Below are positions 11,273 through 23,023 of a stretch of DNA of 64,000 nt, one piece after another. Each line of letters starts with the position of its first letter. Within the stretch, counting starts at the first letter, position 1. A program made the translations under genes and the position numbers. Origin of the DNA: Ophiosphaerella korrae (taxonomy: Eukaryota > Ascomycota > Dothideomycetes > Pleosporales > Phaeosphaeriaceae); NCBI GenBank assembly GCA_028456385.1, contig JALNQF010000010.1:434001-498000 (forward strand), written 5' to 3'. Below the pieces are notes generated by a model that was given only the letters and a program-made list of their open reading frames with translations, did not search any database and had not been told where the DNA came from.

Positions 11273-13600
11273 TCAACGGTATAGTCGTTCACGCTCCAAT
11301 TTTCGAATGGGCACGCCGGCTGCCAAGGCAATGTGACCAACGTCTTCATTGCCACACACGTCGCCGACGGAAACTTCCACATCTTTCAGCAGCCTTGCTC
11401 TTTCCATGGCATCCAACATGCTCCCACCTTCAGGCACCTTGATGAACTGATTTTCATACGTCATGCTTGTGACAAAGCCAAACATCTCCGGGCCCAACGT
11501 TTGTCGTTTGAGTATCAGAGAGGCAATGCCGATGATCAGTACAGTACTGGCAGCAGCGAACATTAAACTGAGCCAGGCGAAGTTGCATGCAAATATCTGG
11601 TGAGTCTCCCCAACCGTTGCGTTTGTTGTTGCTCCGACGAAATAGAGCTTGCTATTATATGAATTGTCCTGAAATTTGTAGAACCACTCTGAGAAAGTGG
11701 TGTTCGCTACACTCATGTTCTTTGGTAGGTATGCATCCACGTCTGTAACAGGGAGTGTATCAATGCCGAAAACCGAGAGATTTTTTCGCGGAAGATTCCC
11801 TAGGTAAGCAGTGGGTGCGATTGTGAGTTGGTAGTATGTATTTAACAAGAGAGCTAATCGTCTTGAGAAGATCCCTGGCTCTAGCAAAGACATATCAACC
11901 CATCCTGCATTGGTACCGAGGTCGGTTGTGGGAGATATAAGTTGAAAAGATGTCGTGTTGTAAATGAACTGTTCAGTAGGATTGGACCCTCTAGACCATC
12001 CGAATGTTTTTGGGAAAGCCTTTAGCGCCGATTTAGATATAAGTCCATGATCGAAGGGTGTGGTGTTTCCGTCGCGCAGGTCAGTGAGCGAAGGCCGAAT
12101 CTGGGCAGCACGGCATTTTTCTTTGGTACACTTGACGACAGTCTCAACATGCACTTGCCCTAAAGAGCAGTTGGCTATGTTCATAGTTGTCTCCCCGCTA
12201 ACTCTCTCTTGGAAGCTTGAGGCATATGTGATTTGGCGCTTCGGGTAGGTCTTGCCGGCCATGGATGTGTTGACAAAACCAGCGTACGAATTGAAGCGCG
12301 AATCATCATCACCCCTACCACTTGTCAAAGTCAAGTCTGTCTGAAGAAAGAAGGTAGACTTTCTCCCGCCGACAACATCTCCGCCCCAAGGGTTATCTGC
12401 AAGCGACATGTTGTCCCAAACTAGACCAGGGACGAGATTGAGCATCGCTGTGTAGTTGTTCTTTTTGATAGAGGATTTAGTGAATGACCCACACTGCACA
12501 GTGAGCTGTGAGGTCTCTAGGTTGAAGTTCCCGTCTTGGTCCAACGGCCTTCCAATAACAGGGATACCAACAAGGGAGAAATACTCTTCTGGGGCTCGGA
12601 AATTATCAGAAATATTCGTCCAAAACTTTCGATCACCTGGCGGCAAGCTTGAAGGATCTAAGAAGGGAATTTTTACATTGCCCCAGGTGTCTTCAGGCCC
12701 CTCTTTAGATTGTTTGGAGCCCAACAAGGCCGCGGCGTATAGGCCTTCGACTTGTGAAAGACTGCTATCGCTTTCAACGTACGTACCGCCAGCCATGGAC
12801 CAAGCAGTTGAGCCAGGGCCTGTCGATAGATAACGGAGTGGAGTGATAGCCTGAGTTGTAGCCGCTTTTATTTCGAGTAAACGAAGTGATGCTTGACCAC
12901 CGAGGGGCGACATTGCCCACAGAAAAAGCAAGTTCACTCCCACAATGGTCAGTCTTCTCATCAAGAATTGGCTTTCCACTGTGCCCCAGACTGATTGGCT
13001 AGCCATAAGAAGCTCCAGCGTCTAATGGGCATGTCAGTATATGTACAGCTTGGAGGATGGCCTCGCAGTGTAGGAATGACGGACGCTCAATTTAGCACCC
13101 TTTTCTGCCAAATACCTTGCGATCATCTTCATACTACGACCACAAATAGCTGCAAACATGATTGGAAACAATGTCGGGCCCTTTGGCTGTCAGCTATGGC
13201 ACTGATTAGGATATCAAGATTGCTGACTAGTTGAATTGCTGACATCACTTTGGATGCGAATGCATTCCCGTTGACCATTTTGCCATCGAGTGTCACAACG
13301 GCTATGCCAAGTACTACCTATGTGAGCACGAGTTGGAAGTCGCATGGAGAATTACATACAGATAAAGTAAATCGGTGTAAGAACCAATATGGTGTCCCCA
13401 ATCCCATATAGGAATGTTATCCAAGTATGCTTTTTCAGCGGTCGGGCTTCCTCGGGCCAACTTGACATTCGATCAACGGTAGTTTCCCATGTTTTTGACT
13501 TTGGTGCCGACGTTACCGGGACTGGCTCGGTTGACTCTTCTGCCGGGGCTGGTCTAAGCACGTGTCCTCGGAACGGGTTCCAGCGAGAATTAGCAGTCAT
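11273..13600 (-). CDS. Multi-pass membrane protein of an unnamed fungal family
   Basis: Four exons on the minus strand: 13360-13600, 13228-13313, 13085-13180 and 11273-13021, giving 723 aa. Three transmembrane stretches lie in the N-terminal part: around WITFLYGIGDTILVLTPIYF, GPTLFPIMFAAICGR and GVNLLFLWAMSPLGGQASLR. A large Asn-rich, probably glycosylated extracytoplasmic region of about 400 residues follows, then one more transmembrane segment (LSLMFAAASTVLIIGIASLIL) and a cytoplasmic tail. The motif LSPLGGQASLR-like is typical of large ascomycete membrane proteins without an assigned function. Introns 2 and 3 use weaker donors (GTCAGC, GTCCGT), so those borders are less certain; frame and family-like continuity support them. 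Function unknown. Confidence 0.6.
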
Positions 13601-14858
13601 TCTTGTTGATGGTGCTGCACTGCGTTATGTGGCGTTATCCGCATGCAGGACCTGAGCAGCAAAATGGGTGGATAGTTCGCAAGGTGTGAACACCTCATTT
13701 TTGGAGAGGGTTGTCTTTGCGGCGCAGCAAGAGCGAATCCACATTGCATAGCTAAGAATATCTATCGCCGGGAGCGCGCTTACTGGCGTTGGTGAAGGGT
13801 GGCGGAGCATTCTCACCGAATCGCTTGTTGTGACTGAAACACAAAGCGCCAGATCTTCACCCGAGCGCGTGGATCGTTCAAATGGGCAATAGACGCGCTG
13901 TTCGAGGGCAAAATGAAGCGCAGTGATTCGTTGGTGAAAAGATCGGATGGTGCGAAGAGATGAAAAGCGGGAGACGCCGTTAAGGTGCGGCTGGTGAAGA
14001 GGGCCACCTCACCCTGAAATCAACTTTCGCGCTACTTCTACCGTCTAACGTTTCTCTCTACGACTTCACATGTTCATGCTTCACGATTGCTCGTTATTGC
14101 ATCTGCGATGCAGCGCAAGAATCGGATCAAAAGCAGAATGCACAGATATCATTCTACATGATGTGAGAGACCAGTTTGCACCTGCACCACTAACACAACT
14201 CAAGCCTACTTAGGCATCTTGGTTCGGACGCCCTCATGTCGAGATATATCATGCGTTCCTTCCATGCGCACTTGGTGGAGAGATAGATGGACCGAATGGT
14301 GAACATCCTTTGTCATCTCAACGTGCATGCGACCATTGCACGTGGTAGCCTCCAAGACACTGAGTTACGTGGCGTTCGTGTTCGACCACGGCAGGCATCT
14401 CGAGCCAGTGCGACGAATATCCCGCGCAAGGGTTGTTAACAACGCGACTTAATCCTCAAGGTGATTTTGCAAGATGGTTGTGCAGGTATTCTGCAGTCGG
14501 CTTCACTTTCCAGGCCTTGCAGCCGAAAGCCGAAGAACACCGCAGCGCGAATCAGCCTTGCACTTCCACATTGTGGCGCAGTCAGTAAAATCGCGCATGA
14601 CGGGTGAATCACAGATGATGTGATGTTCTACATACAAAGACGATAGTTGCAGCTGAGCGCAGCTGCAAGGTGCAACTTACCCTGGATGGTTTGATCAGAT
14701 GCGACAGGTGATGCCTAGTTATCCGGTCAATAGACGCTAAGAGTCATCCGCCCCGATGGCTTTCAACACTCTCCGTCGTGTTTTCCCTCATCATACTCTC
14801 TGGAATTGTATAGACTCCTCACCTGAACGTCTGCTTGGACACATATAGCCAAATTAAA
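13601..14858. promoter_or_regulatory. Intergenic region between divergent genes
   Basis: About 1.25 kb between the starts of the minus-strand membrane protein and the plus-strand Cys/His protein. Both promoters should lie here. No protein domain or recognised motif was found. Confidence 0.4.
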
Positions 14859-16200
14859 ATGAAGGAAGAAGCCGAAGCTGTGGTGGAAACCGTAAGTTAG
14901 CTCATACTTCCCCAGCTTCAAGTTCGAGACACGCGACCACACCCAGAAACGTTGACTGACTAAGCTTACACAGGCAAAAGGCGTCTTGCAAGAACTTGTT
15001 GTAGTAGTGTCACTTGTTCGAACATTGACAGAATCATTTGGGTCAGCTAGTGATCTATACCGTAAACTAAAACAGAAGTCAAAGCCAGATTCAAACAACG
15101 GTGACGATGCAAGAGACAGGCGAGGAAAGAGACGCCTTAATCCAATCAGAAAACGGCGAAGCTCGAGCTCCAGTTCTGATTCTGGCCACGGGCGAGGCCG
15201 TCGGCGCCACATAAGTTGGGATCTTCGTGCGCCGAAAGAGGACTATAGCGACAGTGATGAGGAGCTGGTCTGCACCTCTTCATCTCAAGTATTAGCGGAG
15301 TACGATCGTGGGTACCAGAAGCTAGGCGAAGGGTTTGCGCGCGGTGATTGTATGTGCATCATATTTTATGCAAACATCAAGTACTAACGTGATGCAGTGG
15401 TGACCCAGACTCAGCTTCAGGCACAGATCATACACCTCCAGCGCACCCTTTTGAGCATCCATCAAGACTATATGCTCAGCACATATCTTTCTCCGTCATC
15501 TTCCCATTCGCATCTCCTTCATCTAATACAAACCACACGCTCCGCCCGTGCATCGTCCATTCAGGCACTCCACATGCAGTACGAACGCATGCTCTCATCA
15601 ATGAAGCCGCCGGCACCAGACCCATATCGAACTATACCTGGAGCCTTTCCGATGCCGCTAGATAACATTTCTCATCATGACGGCAAAAGTACAAGACCCA
15701 TTTCGAAGAATAGGGGCAGGGATCGAAGTCGTAACCCTGACTGCGACGATTCTGGAGAAATCACTATTCAACCATACCCCAATCCATCAAGAAGACCTAG
15801 CCTACCGCCACCTCCGCACCGAAAATTGTTTTGCGTGTACGCTCGGGATCTCCAAGAAGATTCACGTCTACCCTTGACTGACAATTACAAGCCTGGAGGT
15901 GACAATATGTGTCCGTTCTGCCACGCACATATCAACACACGGCCTGGGAAAGCTTGGGAAATCGTCACACACGATTGTAAAGAAGGCGATAGGCATAAGC
16001 GCCGCGTATTCTTAGTGAAGAATCGCTTCGCAATAAAATGCCACAGGGAAGGCAGTGGCTTCGCATGTGTGCTTTGTATGAAGTGTAGGGATTCAGATAC
16101 AGTGTGCAAAGAAGTCGAGGCACTGATGGATCATCTGTGGAAGGATCATACTAGCGATGAGTTGGAGAGGGACTGTGACATTGTCGAGATTGATGAGTGA
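14859..16200 (+). CDS. Fungal protein with a C-terminal Cys/His cluster, function unknown
   Basis: Three exons, 14859-14891, 14974-15349 and 15398-16200, give 403 aa with phases kept and clean GTAAGT/GTATGT donors and CAG acceptors. The N-terminal part has a hydrophobic helix (VLQELVVVVSLVRTL), then an Arg/Ser-rich basic stretch (RRKRRSSSSSSDSG-like) that may be a nuclear signal. The C-terminal 120 residues contain CPFCHAHI, a run of basic residues, then ACVLCMKC and a closing DHLWKDH, which together could form a zinc finger ending in a C2H2-like half. This arrangement recurs in uncharacterised ascomycete proteins. No enzymatic motif is seen. It is convergent with the lipase gene, whose stop is about 130 bases away. 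Confidence 0.65.
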
Positions 16201-16328
16201 TGGGCTTTGACTGGGTTTCTTTATTGGCAGAATCCTTGACTTTATTGCTGATCTGATACCCTAGATGCGTTTTGTTGCAATTACCACAGCACGCATTAAT
16301 TAATTTGTATCCTACATAATACATTACT

Positions 16329-17345
16329 CTAGAAGGTAGTTAGGATCTCAATGTCCTCATTCGCACCCCTAATCTCAAGCAATCCCCTCTTATTCTTCTT
16401 TGTATCACATTCACCATACATGGCCGAGAAATACCACCTATGTGCATCTACATCGATGATGATCCATGCCATGTTACCCCTCAAATTTGTCGCGCCTTCG
16501 TACACTTGAATGTCCCCAGGATTTACATCCTGTCTATTCGGTTTGTTGATGTAGTACTCTGGACTAATATGCACATAGCCCATAGTCAATAGTGGTAGTT
16601 TAGGCACAGGATCATTCCAGTGTGTTATTCGGAAGTTACCGCCTGGTTGATTGGAGATGTAGTCGCTGATCTTAGTTCCTCCGATACGTGGCGAGCCAAA
16701 GTTGTATAGTGCGACAGCAAGGCCTTCGTTTCGCAATTGTGCTGCTGCAAGGGACGCGATAGCTCCACCAAGAGAATGCCCAACTACAGCGATCTTGTAG
16801 CTAGGGTTGGTTGTGGATGCTTGTTTCACGGCCGGCGTTACACGGTCTCGTGCATCGATCCACGAGGACCAGAAGCCGCGATGCGCTGTGCATCCAGAGC
16901 ATATGTTGGTATTTGTGGTATCAAACTCGAAATTTGTGCGCCACGCATCAATGCTGGTGCTGCCACGGAATGCTACAATAATCATCTTGTTGGTATGATC
17001 AATTGCAACATAACCAGTAACATCAGTCGCGGTTTCCTCCCTGTTCGTCATTAGTTTCCGAACTTAGCATGAATTCTTGCCTATTAGGTCTCACCTAGAA
17101 TATTCAATAGTAGTTGTAGAATTTGCTGCCTCCACTAGCGGACAGCCTCCAGAGGGGCATGCTACCTGATCACCTGGAGAATTGTAATTGACTGCACAAT
17201 AGGCTGCTGCAGCATATTGTTGCATCAGCTTGAATGTGCTCAGTTGGTCCGCTTGAACACCTCTTTTCTCAGAATCGAGCGGCGCGCCATTACTGGCGGA
17301 TATATAAAATAGCACAAAAGAAAGTAACGAGAGCACATGTACCAT
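16329..17345 (-). CDS. Secreted class 3 (alpha/beta hydrolase) lipase
   Basis: Two exons on the minus strand, 17095-17345 and 16329-17040, give 320 aa. The start at 17345 opens directly onto a signal peptide (VLSLLSFVLFYISASNG). The lipase-3 fold is evident from VAFRGS (about 106-111), the nucleophile elbow GHSLGG with Ser173, Asp227 in HWNDPVPKLP and His284 in DVDAHRWYF, which form the catalytic triad in this family (Rhizomucor/Thermomyces-type triacylglycerol lipases). The intron is GTGAGA...CAG and joins the two halves of one Arg codon. Secreted, hydrolysing acylglycerols or related esters. The triad is seen; the exact substrate is not. Confidence 0.9.
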
Positions 17346-18434
17346 ATTTGTGTAACGAGTGAGTATTTGGAAAGAATAGCGATGAGAAAAGAATGGAAAT
17401 GGCAGCAACAACGCCAGAATACGCAGAAACAATAAATGGCCCGATCGTTGACCAAATATACAATGATCTTGGTGACCTCCTCGTACTTGTGCCTGGCTAA
17501 AGAAGCCATTGCTACACTTAAGATGCAGAGCAGAGTCTCGACTGCCAGATTTGGGAAGCTGCAAAGCCACACTCCGTCCCGCTCTTTCCGCTGCGTTTGG
17601 ATTTATTGTCGGTTACCAGTTTGATTGGAGTAGAGTAAATCAGATGGCTTGTCAGATCACTCAAACTTGTCACAGTAGTTGTGGAGTTCTGCGATCTGAT
17701 TGGCCGGGACAAAGAAGGAATATTTGTGAGACGGCGTCTACAAAGCGCCACAGCCTGCACAGATTATTATGGACTCTGCATGTTGATTATCGATTTCTCA
17801 TCAACCGGTACTTGTTTCACCACCTGTTGCTACTCCTCTAAATGTGATTTCGATGAGAGGCAGTGGCCTGGTGAAATAACTTCGGAGAGAAGTGGCGCGC
17901 TGGTGCTAGCGTGTTCATGAGGCAATCGCAGTACGAGGCAACAAAATCTCCTTTTTCAAATTGTACCTGTAGGCGTAGGTACGTGCATCGGCCCCTAAAA
18001 CAGTATCAGCATAGACGTAACATTTCCCCCGATTCTGCCTAGGTACTTCCAGAGCGACCTGGGAGCTCGCGCTCGCAACTAATGGAAAGCCGGGTCTATT
18101 TTGAAGGTCTCTCTGACTGGTGAGTAATTTTGCTCTTTTTCTTAGCTTCTTTCTCGCTCAGTGTGAGTACGGCAAGTGATCATCGAGCTGTTTCTTGGAT
18201 GCCAAAGGTCTTAAGTTCACCTGTCCCTTGTCAGGCGTGATATTCAAAATAGTACATGTCACGCGTTTCGAAAGTGAGAGATAAATTTGCTATTCAAATA
18301 CTTCTAGTATTACGAATTGATTCAGACTTTTGAGCATCATAGTAAGTAAATATTTCATTGTTCAGCATTGATACCATCGAGGTCAAAACTAGAACTATAC
18401 ATACTACGAGGCTGAACTGAGCTTCGCATGACCT
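17346..18434. other. Intergenic, no gene supported
   Basis: About 1.1 kb between the lipase start and the kinase stop, both on the minus strand. It should contain the lipase promoter. No gene was recognised. Confidence 0.45.
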
Positions 18435-19857
18435 TCAAGAGCCCTTGAGCCATGAATGTTCGAGAAGCTGCTTTGCTGTCTTGCGCTTCTCGGGTTCCCA
18501 TCTCAACATACATTGTATGAATTCCAAAAAATATTCCTTATCCTTGCCATCCAGATTCTCTTCTACATTTTGCAATGTTCGATTCGCATGTATAGGAATA
18601 TCAGCGATCCAATTACCTAATGTAAGTACGGTCAGCTCTTGTAAGGATTTAACAGCTTATGATTTTCGCTCACATACCTTCTTCGTTAAAGAATTCTTTG
18701 CTGCGCGATCCTCGTTTGAGGAGGTCTACAGGCGGACGGCCAAGCATCGCAACTAGTTCAGCCAGGTGTGCTTTTGTTGAGTATCCATTCCCATCAGGGT
18801 CATTCCCATAAAATAGATGCTTATCTTCATATAGATCCCAAATCTATAGCTTGTCAGCAGACTCAGCAACCTTTCTTAGCTGGAATCAATTTACCATGGC
18901 TCCAACGTTCCATATATCAGCTGGATAGCTCCACTCCGTCCTAAGCAACATCTCCGGGCAACGGTAGACATCAGGCTGAGCATCATGTACCTGTTGTTCA
19001 TCACCGCGAACGGCAGAGCCAAAGTCACCTAAAACTACGTTCCCATATTCTCGAGGTAGGCCAAAACGACGCGACGCATAAATGGGCTTTCCATCAATGA
19101 CTTTCCGAGGAGATGGCGACGCCAGCTCCGCATCAACAAAAGCATCAAGAATACCGCGATCTTCAATTTCGATCATAATGTTATCAACTTTTATATCTAC
19201 TGGACCATGAGTACGGAGGGAACATTTAGTAAAGATATGATAGCGTACCTGTGTGGATTATCCTGATTTCCGTATGGAGGTAGTCAAGTGCGAGCAACAC
19301 TTGTGACAGACCTGCTTTGAGCAGCTCTTTTGTGAAACGATGGGTGGGGTTACGATTTAAAAGGCCTCCGAAGCTATCCCACATAGGCTTTTGCACAAGG
19401 CACCGATGGTCACCTTCTGGGCGGGGAATGGTGAACATGTCCAGGGCGGTCCTAACGTGGCCGTACCCTGGGTGGGAGGCATTCCCGCTGCTCAGAGTCT
19501 TGTGGATCTCAAATTCACTCTCATCTACACCTTCTCTCGTGAATATCTTCAAGGTAGCATACTCGCAGCGCCTAGCGTTGCATTAGTGTCATGACATGAT
19601 CTCGGCGAGTTTACTTACGGAAGATCGCGCGCCAGCCAAACTGTGGCTGTGACTCCAAACCCTAGTTTGCCCACCACTTGATATTTCGATGCAAAAACAT
19701 CTCCGATATTCACAGGGCAGTAAAGCCTTTTTTTGAATTCATCGAGCTGTTCTTCTTCAAAGATAGTAGTATCGCCAACAACGTCAAATCCGCTAGTAGG
19801 AAATCGGAGTTGAGGCCAATGCTTCTTTCGAAATAGTGCCTTCGCAAGATTAAACAT
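18435..19857 (-). CDS. SRPK-like serine/threonine protein kinase
   Basis: Five exons on the minus strand: 19619-19857, 19249-19571, 18895-19196, 18678-18843 and 18435-18616, giving 403 aa with all phases consistent. Kinase landmarks in order: glycine loop GKLGFGVTATVWLA, the ATLKIF lysine, the catalytic loop HTDIKVDN (split by an intron inside the Asp codon), GDFGSAV, and the activation-segment end YRCPEML. The segment between the last two and the order of exons match the SRPK-like kinases that are multiplied in filamentous fungi. Compared with splicing-factor SRPKs it is short and lacks a long spacer insert. Substrate unknown; the start at 19857 was preferred over the Met at 19956. Located beside the repeat-flanked TPR gene. 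Confidence 0.8.
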
Positions 19858-20519
19858 CGATATGTTGAAGATGCAATTATGGCGCCTTCGTGGTGGGAGC
19901 TCTGATGGTTGAATTGATAGAGTTGCGAGGACGAGACTACCTAGGTACATAAGCACGTGTTGAGCTTCCTCTCACGTGTGTCGTCTGTGCGAGCGTCTAG
20001 CTCATAGATACCCAACGGGTAGTCAATGGTAACGCAGACCTGTGGCTGTGCAAGGTTTAAGCAAGCGGGCTGACCAAAGCTCCACAGCCTTGTGATCAAA
20101 CTTAGCTCTCTCCCCGGCGAGATCCGTCAACCAGCTTACCTCTTGTAGATTCGCCACCTCACAAAAGTGTAGTCGGAGCAGGTCAGCCACCCTCCCTGCA
20201 AGCGGTGGCAACCTCTAGTACTAAATTACTTGGATTACTGTTATACATCACTTATAGTCATGCTTATACAACTAAAGCCATTTAACTTTTGCACCAGCTT
20301 AATATTCTATAGATTAGAGCAGTAATTTATCATAGCCCTATCTCAATGTTCTCCATCTACCACTCGATCAATGTTTCTAGCGAATACCTAGTGGAGGGAT
20401 AATAAGGATCAAGGATCTTTCCCCGCATTTAAAAGCATGTTCTCATAAGTGACAAGGCCTCCGGTTGCGGCTTTAGGACTTTGGCGTGAATGAGAGGTTA
20501 CCTACAGTCGTTAGCATGT
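19858..20519. other. AT-rich region holding one arm of an inverted repeat
   Basis: No gene. The arm at about 20060-20215 is described separately. The stretch 20220-20420 is visibly A/T-rich, rich in TA steps, and has no open frame of note, which fits decayed repeat DNA. Confidence 0.5.
20060..20215 (-). repeat. Inverted repeat arm A, flanking the TPR gene
   Basis: The reverse complement of about 20130-20212 aligns with 22813-22898 (shared start GTTGCCACCGCTTGCAGGG, then GTGAGGT and CTACAAGA/TTACAAGA). Weaker similarity continues to about 20090 (GTTTGATCACAAGGCT against GTTGATCGCAAGGCT). Most differences are C/T or G/A, as expected from repeat-induced point mutation. The two arms face each other across the TPR gene. 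Confidence 0.7.
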
Positions 20520-22527
20520 CTAGGTGTTCATCCCAAGCACCCTCTTTCCAGTCTCCATTACTTGTACCCCTAGCTCTTTAGCCTCCTTCCATCGCTTTTG
20601 ACTCAGGTACGTCGACGCTAGGTTGTGCATGGTCAACAGCGTGTCTACATGCTCTGGCCCAAGCACCTTCTTTCGAGCCTCTATTACTTGTACCCCTAGC
20701 TCTTCAGCCTCCTTCCATCGCTTTTGACCCTGGTACGTCGACGCTAGGTTGTGCATGGTCAACAGCGTGTCTACATGCTCTGGCCCAAGCACTTTCTTTC
20801 GAGTCTCTATTACTTGTACTCCCAGCTCTTCAGCCTCCTTCCATCGCTTTTGACCCTGGTACGTCGATGCTAGGTTGTGCATAGTAGACAGCGTACGTGT
20901 ATGCTCTGGCCCAAGCACCTTTTTTCGAGTCTCCATTACTTGTACCCCTAGCTCTTCAGCCTCCTTCCATCGCTTTTGACCCTGGTACGTCGACGCTAGG
21001 TTGTGCATGGTCAACAGCGTGTCTACATGCTCTGGCCCAAGCACCTTCTTTCGAGTCTCTATTACTTGTACTCCCAGCTCTTCAGCCTCCTTCCATCGCA
21101 TTTGACCCTGGTACGTCGACGCTAGGTTGTTCATAGTAGACAGCGTACGTATATGTTCTGGCCCAAGCACCTTTTTTCGAGTCTCTATTACTTGTATTTC
21201 GAGCTCTTCAGCCTCCTTCCATCGCTTTTGACTCCGGTACGTCGATGCTAGGTTGTGCATGGTCAACAGCGTGTCTACATGCTTTGGCCCAAGCACCTTC
21301 TTTCGAGTCTCTATTACTTGTATTTCCAGCCCTTCAGCCTCCTTCCATCGCTTCTGACTCCAGTACGTCAATGCTAGGTTGTGCATAGCAGACAGCGTGT
21401 CTACATGCTCTGGCCCAAACACCTTCTTTCGAGTCTCTATTACTTGTACTCCCAGCTCTTCAGCCTCCTTCCATCGGTTTTGACCCTGGTACGTCGATGC
21501 TAGGTTGTGCATGGTCAACAGCGTGTCTACATGCTCTGACCCAAGCACCTTCTTTCGAGTCTCCATTACTTGCACTTCCAACCTTTCGGCCTCCTTCGTT
21601 TCTCCATTATCGTTCTTTAAATTGTGATCTTTTATCTCTGTAAAGCGATCTGTTGTATATTCAATGTCGTCTGTATTTCTGGGAATCTGCTCCAATTCCC
21701 TTGTTGGAAGTCGCGAGTCGTTTCCTAAGTAGGAAGATTGGGATCCTGGGCTTTGAATACATGCGCTGCGGTTAAAACACTATGCGTTAGTAAAGTTATT
21801 GGAAATATTAATGAAGAATAGGGTAAGGCTTCAATTACCTATTAGTGTCTGTCTTAGGTAATTCCTCCTCATCTAATAACCCTTCTCGCTGGAGGCGAGC
21901 AAGGTAGGTCCTCAATGCAGCCGAGTACTTGTGAATTTCACCACTCCGGATTCCCGCGCTAATCATATCTCTACGAAATTCCCGCCAAACTGCCTTATCA
22001 TCGTTATCGTACGTCGTTAGGGCGGTTCTACTCGATGCGTTCCCGTTCCTTATTTGGGCTGCAATGTGATCTATCCTCTGAAGCAGTTCAGGGAACACCT
22101 CGTTCTCGACCCGGCCCTGGGAGCTTATTCCTAGAACGGAAACGAACGCAGATAAGCTTGCAGTCTGCTTCACCAGCTGTCTACTTAGGCTATCCAAGTT
22201 CTTGTTACCCATTCGTATCCTATCCCAGTTCCTGCGACGGCTTGTGCCCAAACTCCTATATTTATTTAAAACCCCCTCAAGCTCCGCGACTAGTGTCCGA
22301 CAGCTCTTATACAAGGTCCTCCAACCCTTAAGATCATCATGATTACGTGCGAAGAGAGAGTTTGGGGCTTCGGCTTCGGCTTCGACCCGCATCAATAGCG
22401 TTTGAAGTATGGCTAGATCACAGGTGATACTAGCGTACTCGCCGCAGGCTCTCTTCCAGTCATTGTACGTGCGGGTCGTTAGTTGCGTTAAGGTTATAAT
22501 ATCGCTGATCGAGAATCCGAAGGACAT
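20520..22527 (-). CDS. STAND-type N-terminal domain fused to highly conserved TPR repeats
   Basis: Two exons on the minus strand, 21839-22527 and 20520-21765, give 644 aa. Residues 1 to about 220 begin MSFGFSISDIITLTQL and are all-helical, resembling the fungal N-terminal domain found on STAND/NLR-like proteins. After a linker of about 60 residues come eight complete 42-residue TPR units of kinesin-light-chain type (consensus ...RKKVLGPEHVDTLLTMHNL...) and a ninth broken one. The units are almost identical in DNA. No NACHT or NB-ARC NTPase is present between the two parts, which is unusual for an NLR-like receptor. The gene ends abruptly because of a one-base deletion in repeat nine. Flanked by inverted homologous repeats and a transposon remnant. 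A role in self/non-self recognition is inference. Confidence 0.7.
20535..21605 (-). repeat. Tandem array of 126-bp TPR-coding units
   Basis: Eight full and one partial 126-base units, each coding one 42-residue TPR. Variation is concentrated at a few codons: the pair after PEH is VD, IR or TR; the pair after Y is QG, WS, RS or LS; and the residues after EAEEL are GV or EI. The remaining codons are nearly invariant, which suggests recent copying or concerted evolution within the array. Confidence 0.85.
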
Positions 22528-23023
22528 TCTGGAAAGAGGGTACAAGGACGAGGCTAGGAGCTGGGACTGTGCGGAAAGGCAGCAAGCATCAGTCTATAAC
22601 GAAATAGTTGGGTTAAAATGAGGTGAGACCAAAACTAAAAAGGGCCTTGATGTCTCGACTATCTGTGAGTAAACAGAAAAAACGGGAAAGGTGGAGAGCT
22701 TTATAGTGGCTGTCTGAAAAGATACGCCAAATAAGGCTGTGCAGGGTGGGGCAAAGGTGGCTTAGGTCTCACTTAACCTGAGGCTCTTTTGGGGAGAATT
22801 CCAGCGCCCAACCCGTTGCCACCGCTTGCAGGGAGGCTGCTGACCCGCTCTAGCTACACCCTTGTGAGGTAGCAAATTTACAAGAAGTAGGCTGGTTAGT
22901 AGGGAGTAAGGTTGATCGCAAGGCTACACCCCACCCAGATTCACGCCTCATCGTTCACAACCACCCACCACCCAACATTATATAGAAAGTCGATTTTTTA
23001 TGTATTTTAAGATAACTGAATCA
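22528..23023. other. Intergenic region with inverted repeat arm B
   Basis: About 500 bases upstream of the TPR gene, including its promoter, the second repeat arm at about 22805-22925 and the 3' flank of the transposase remnant. No gene seen. Confidence 0.5.
22805..22925 (+). repeat. Inverted repeat arm B, flanking the TPR gene
   Basis: Matches the reverse complement of arm A, with the shared run TTGCCACCGCTTGCAGGGAGG and a downstream block ending GATCGCAAGGCT. Changes relative to arm A are mostly transitions (for example GTGGCGAATC in A against GTAGCAAATT in B). Confidence 0.7.
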
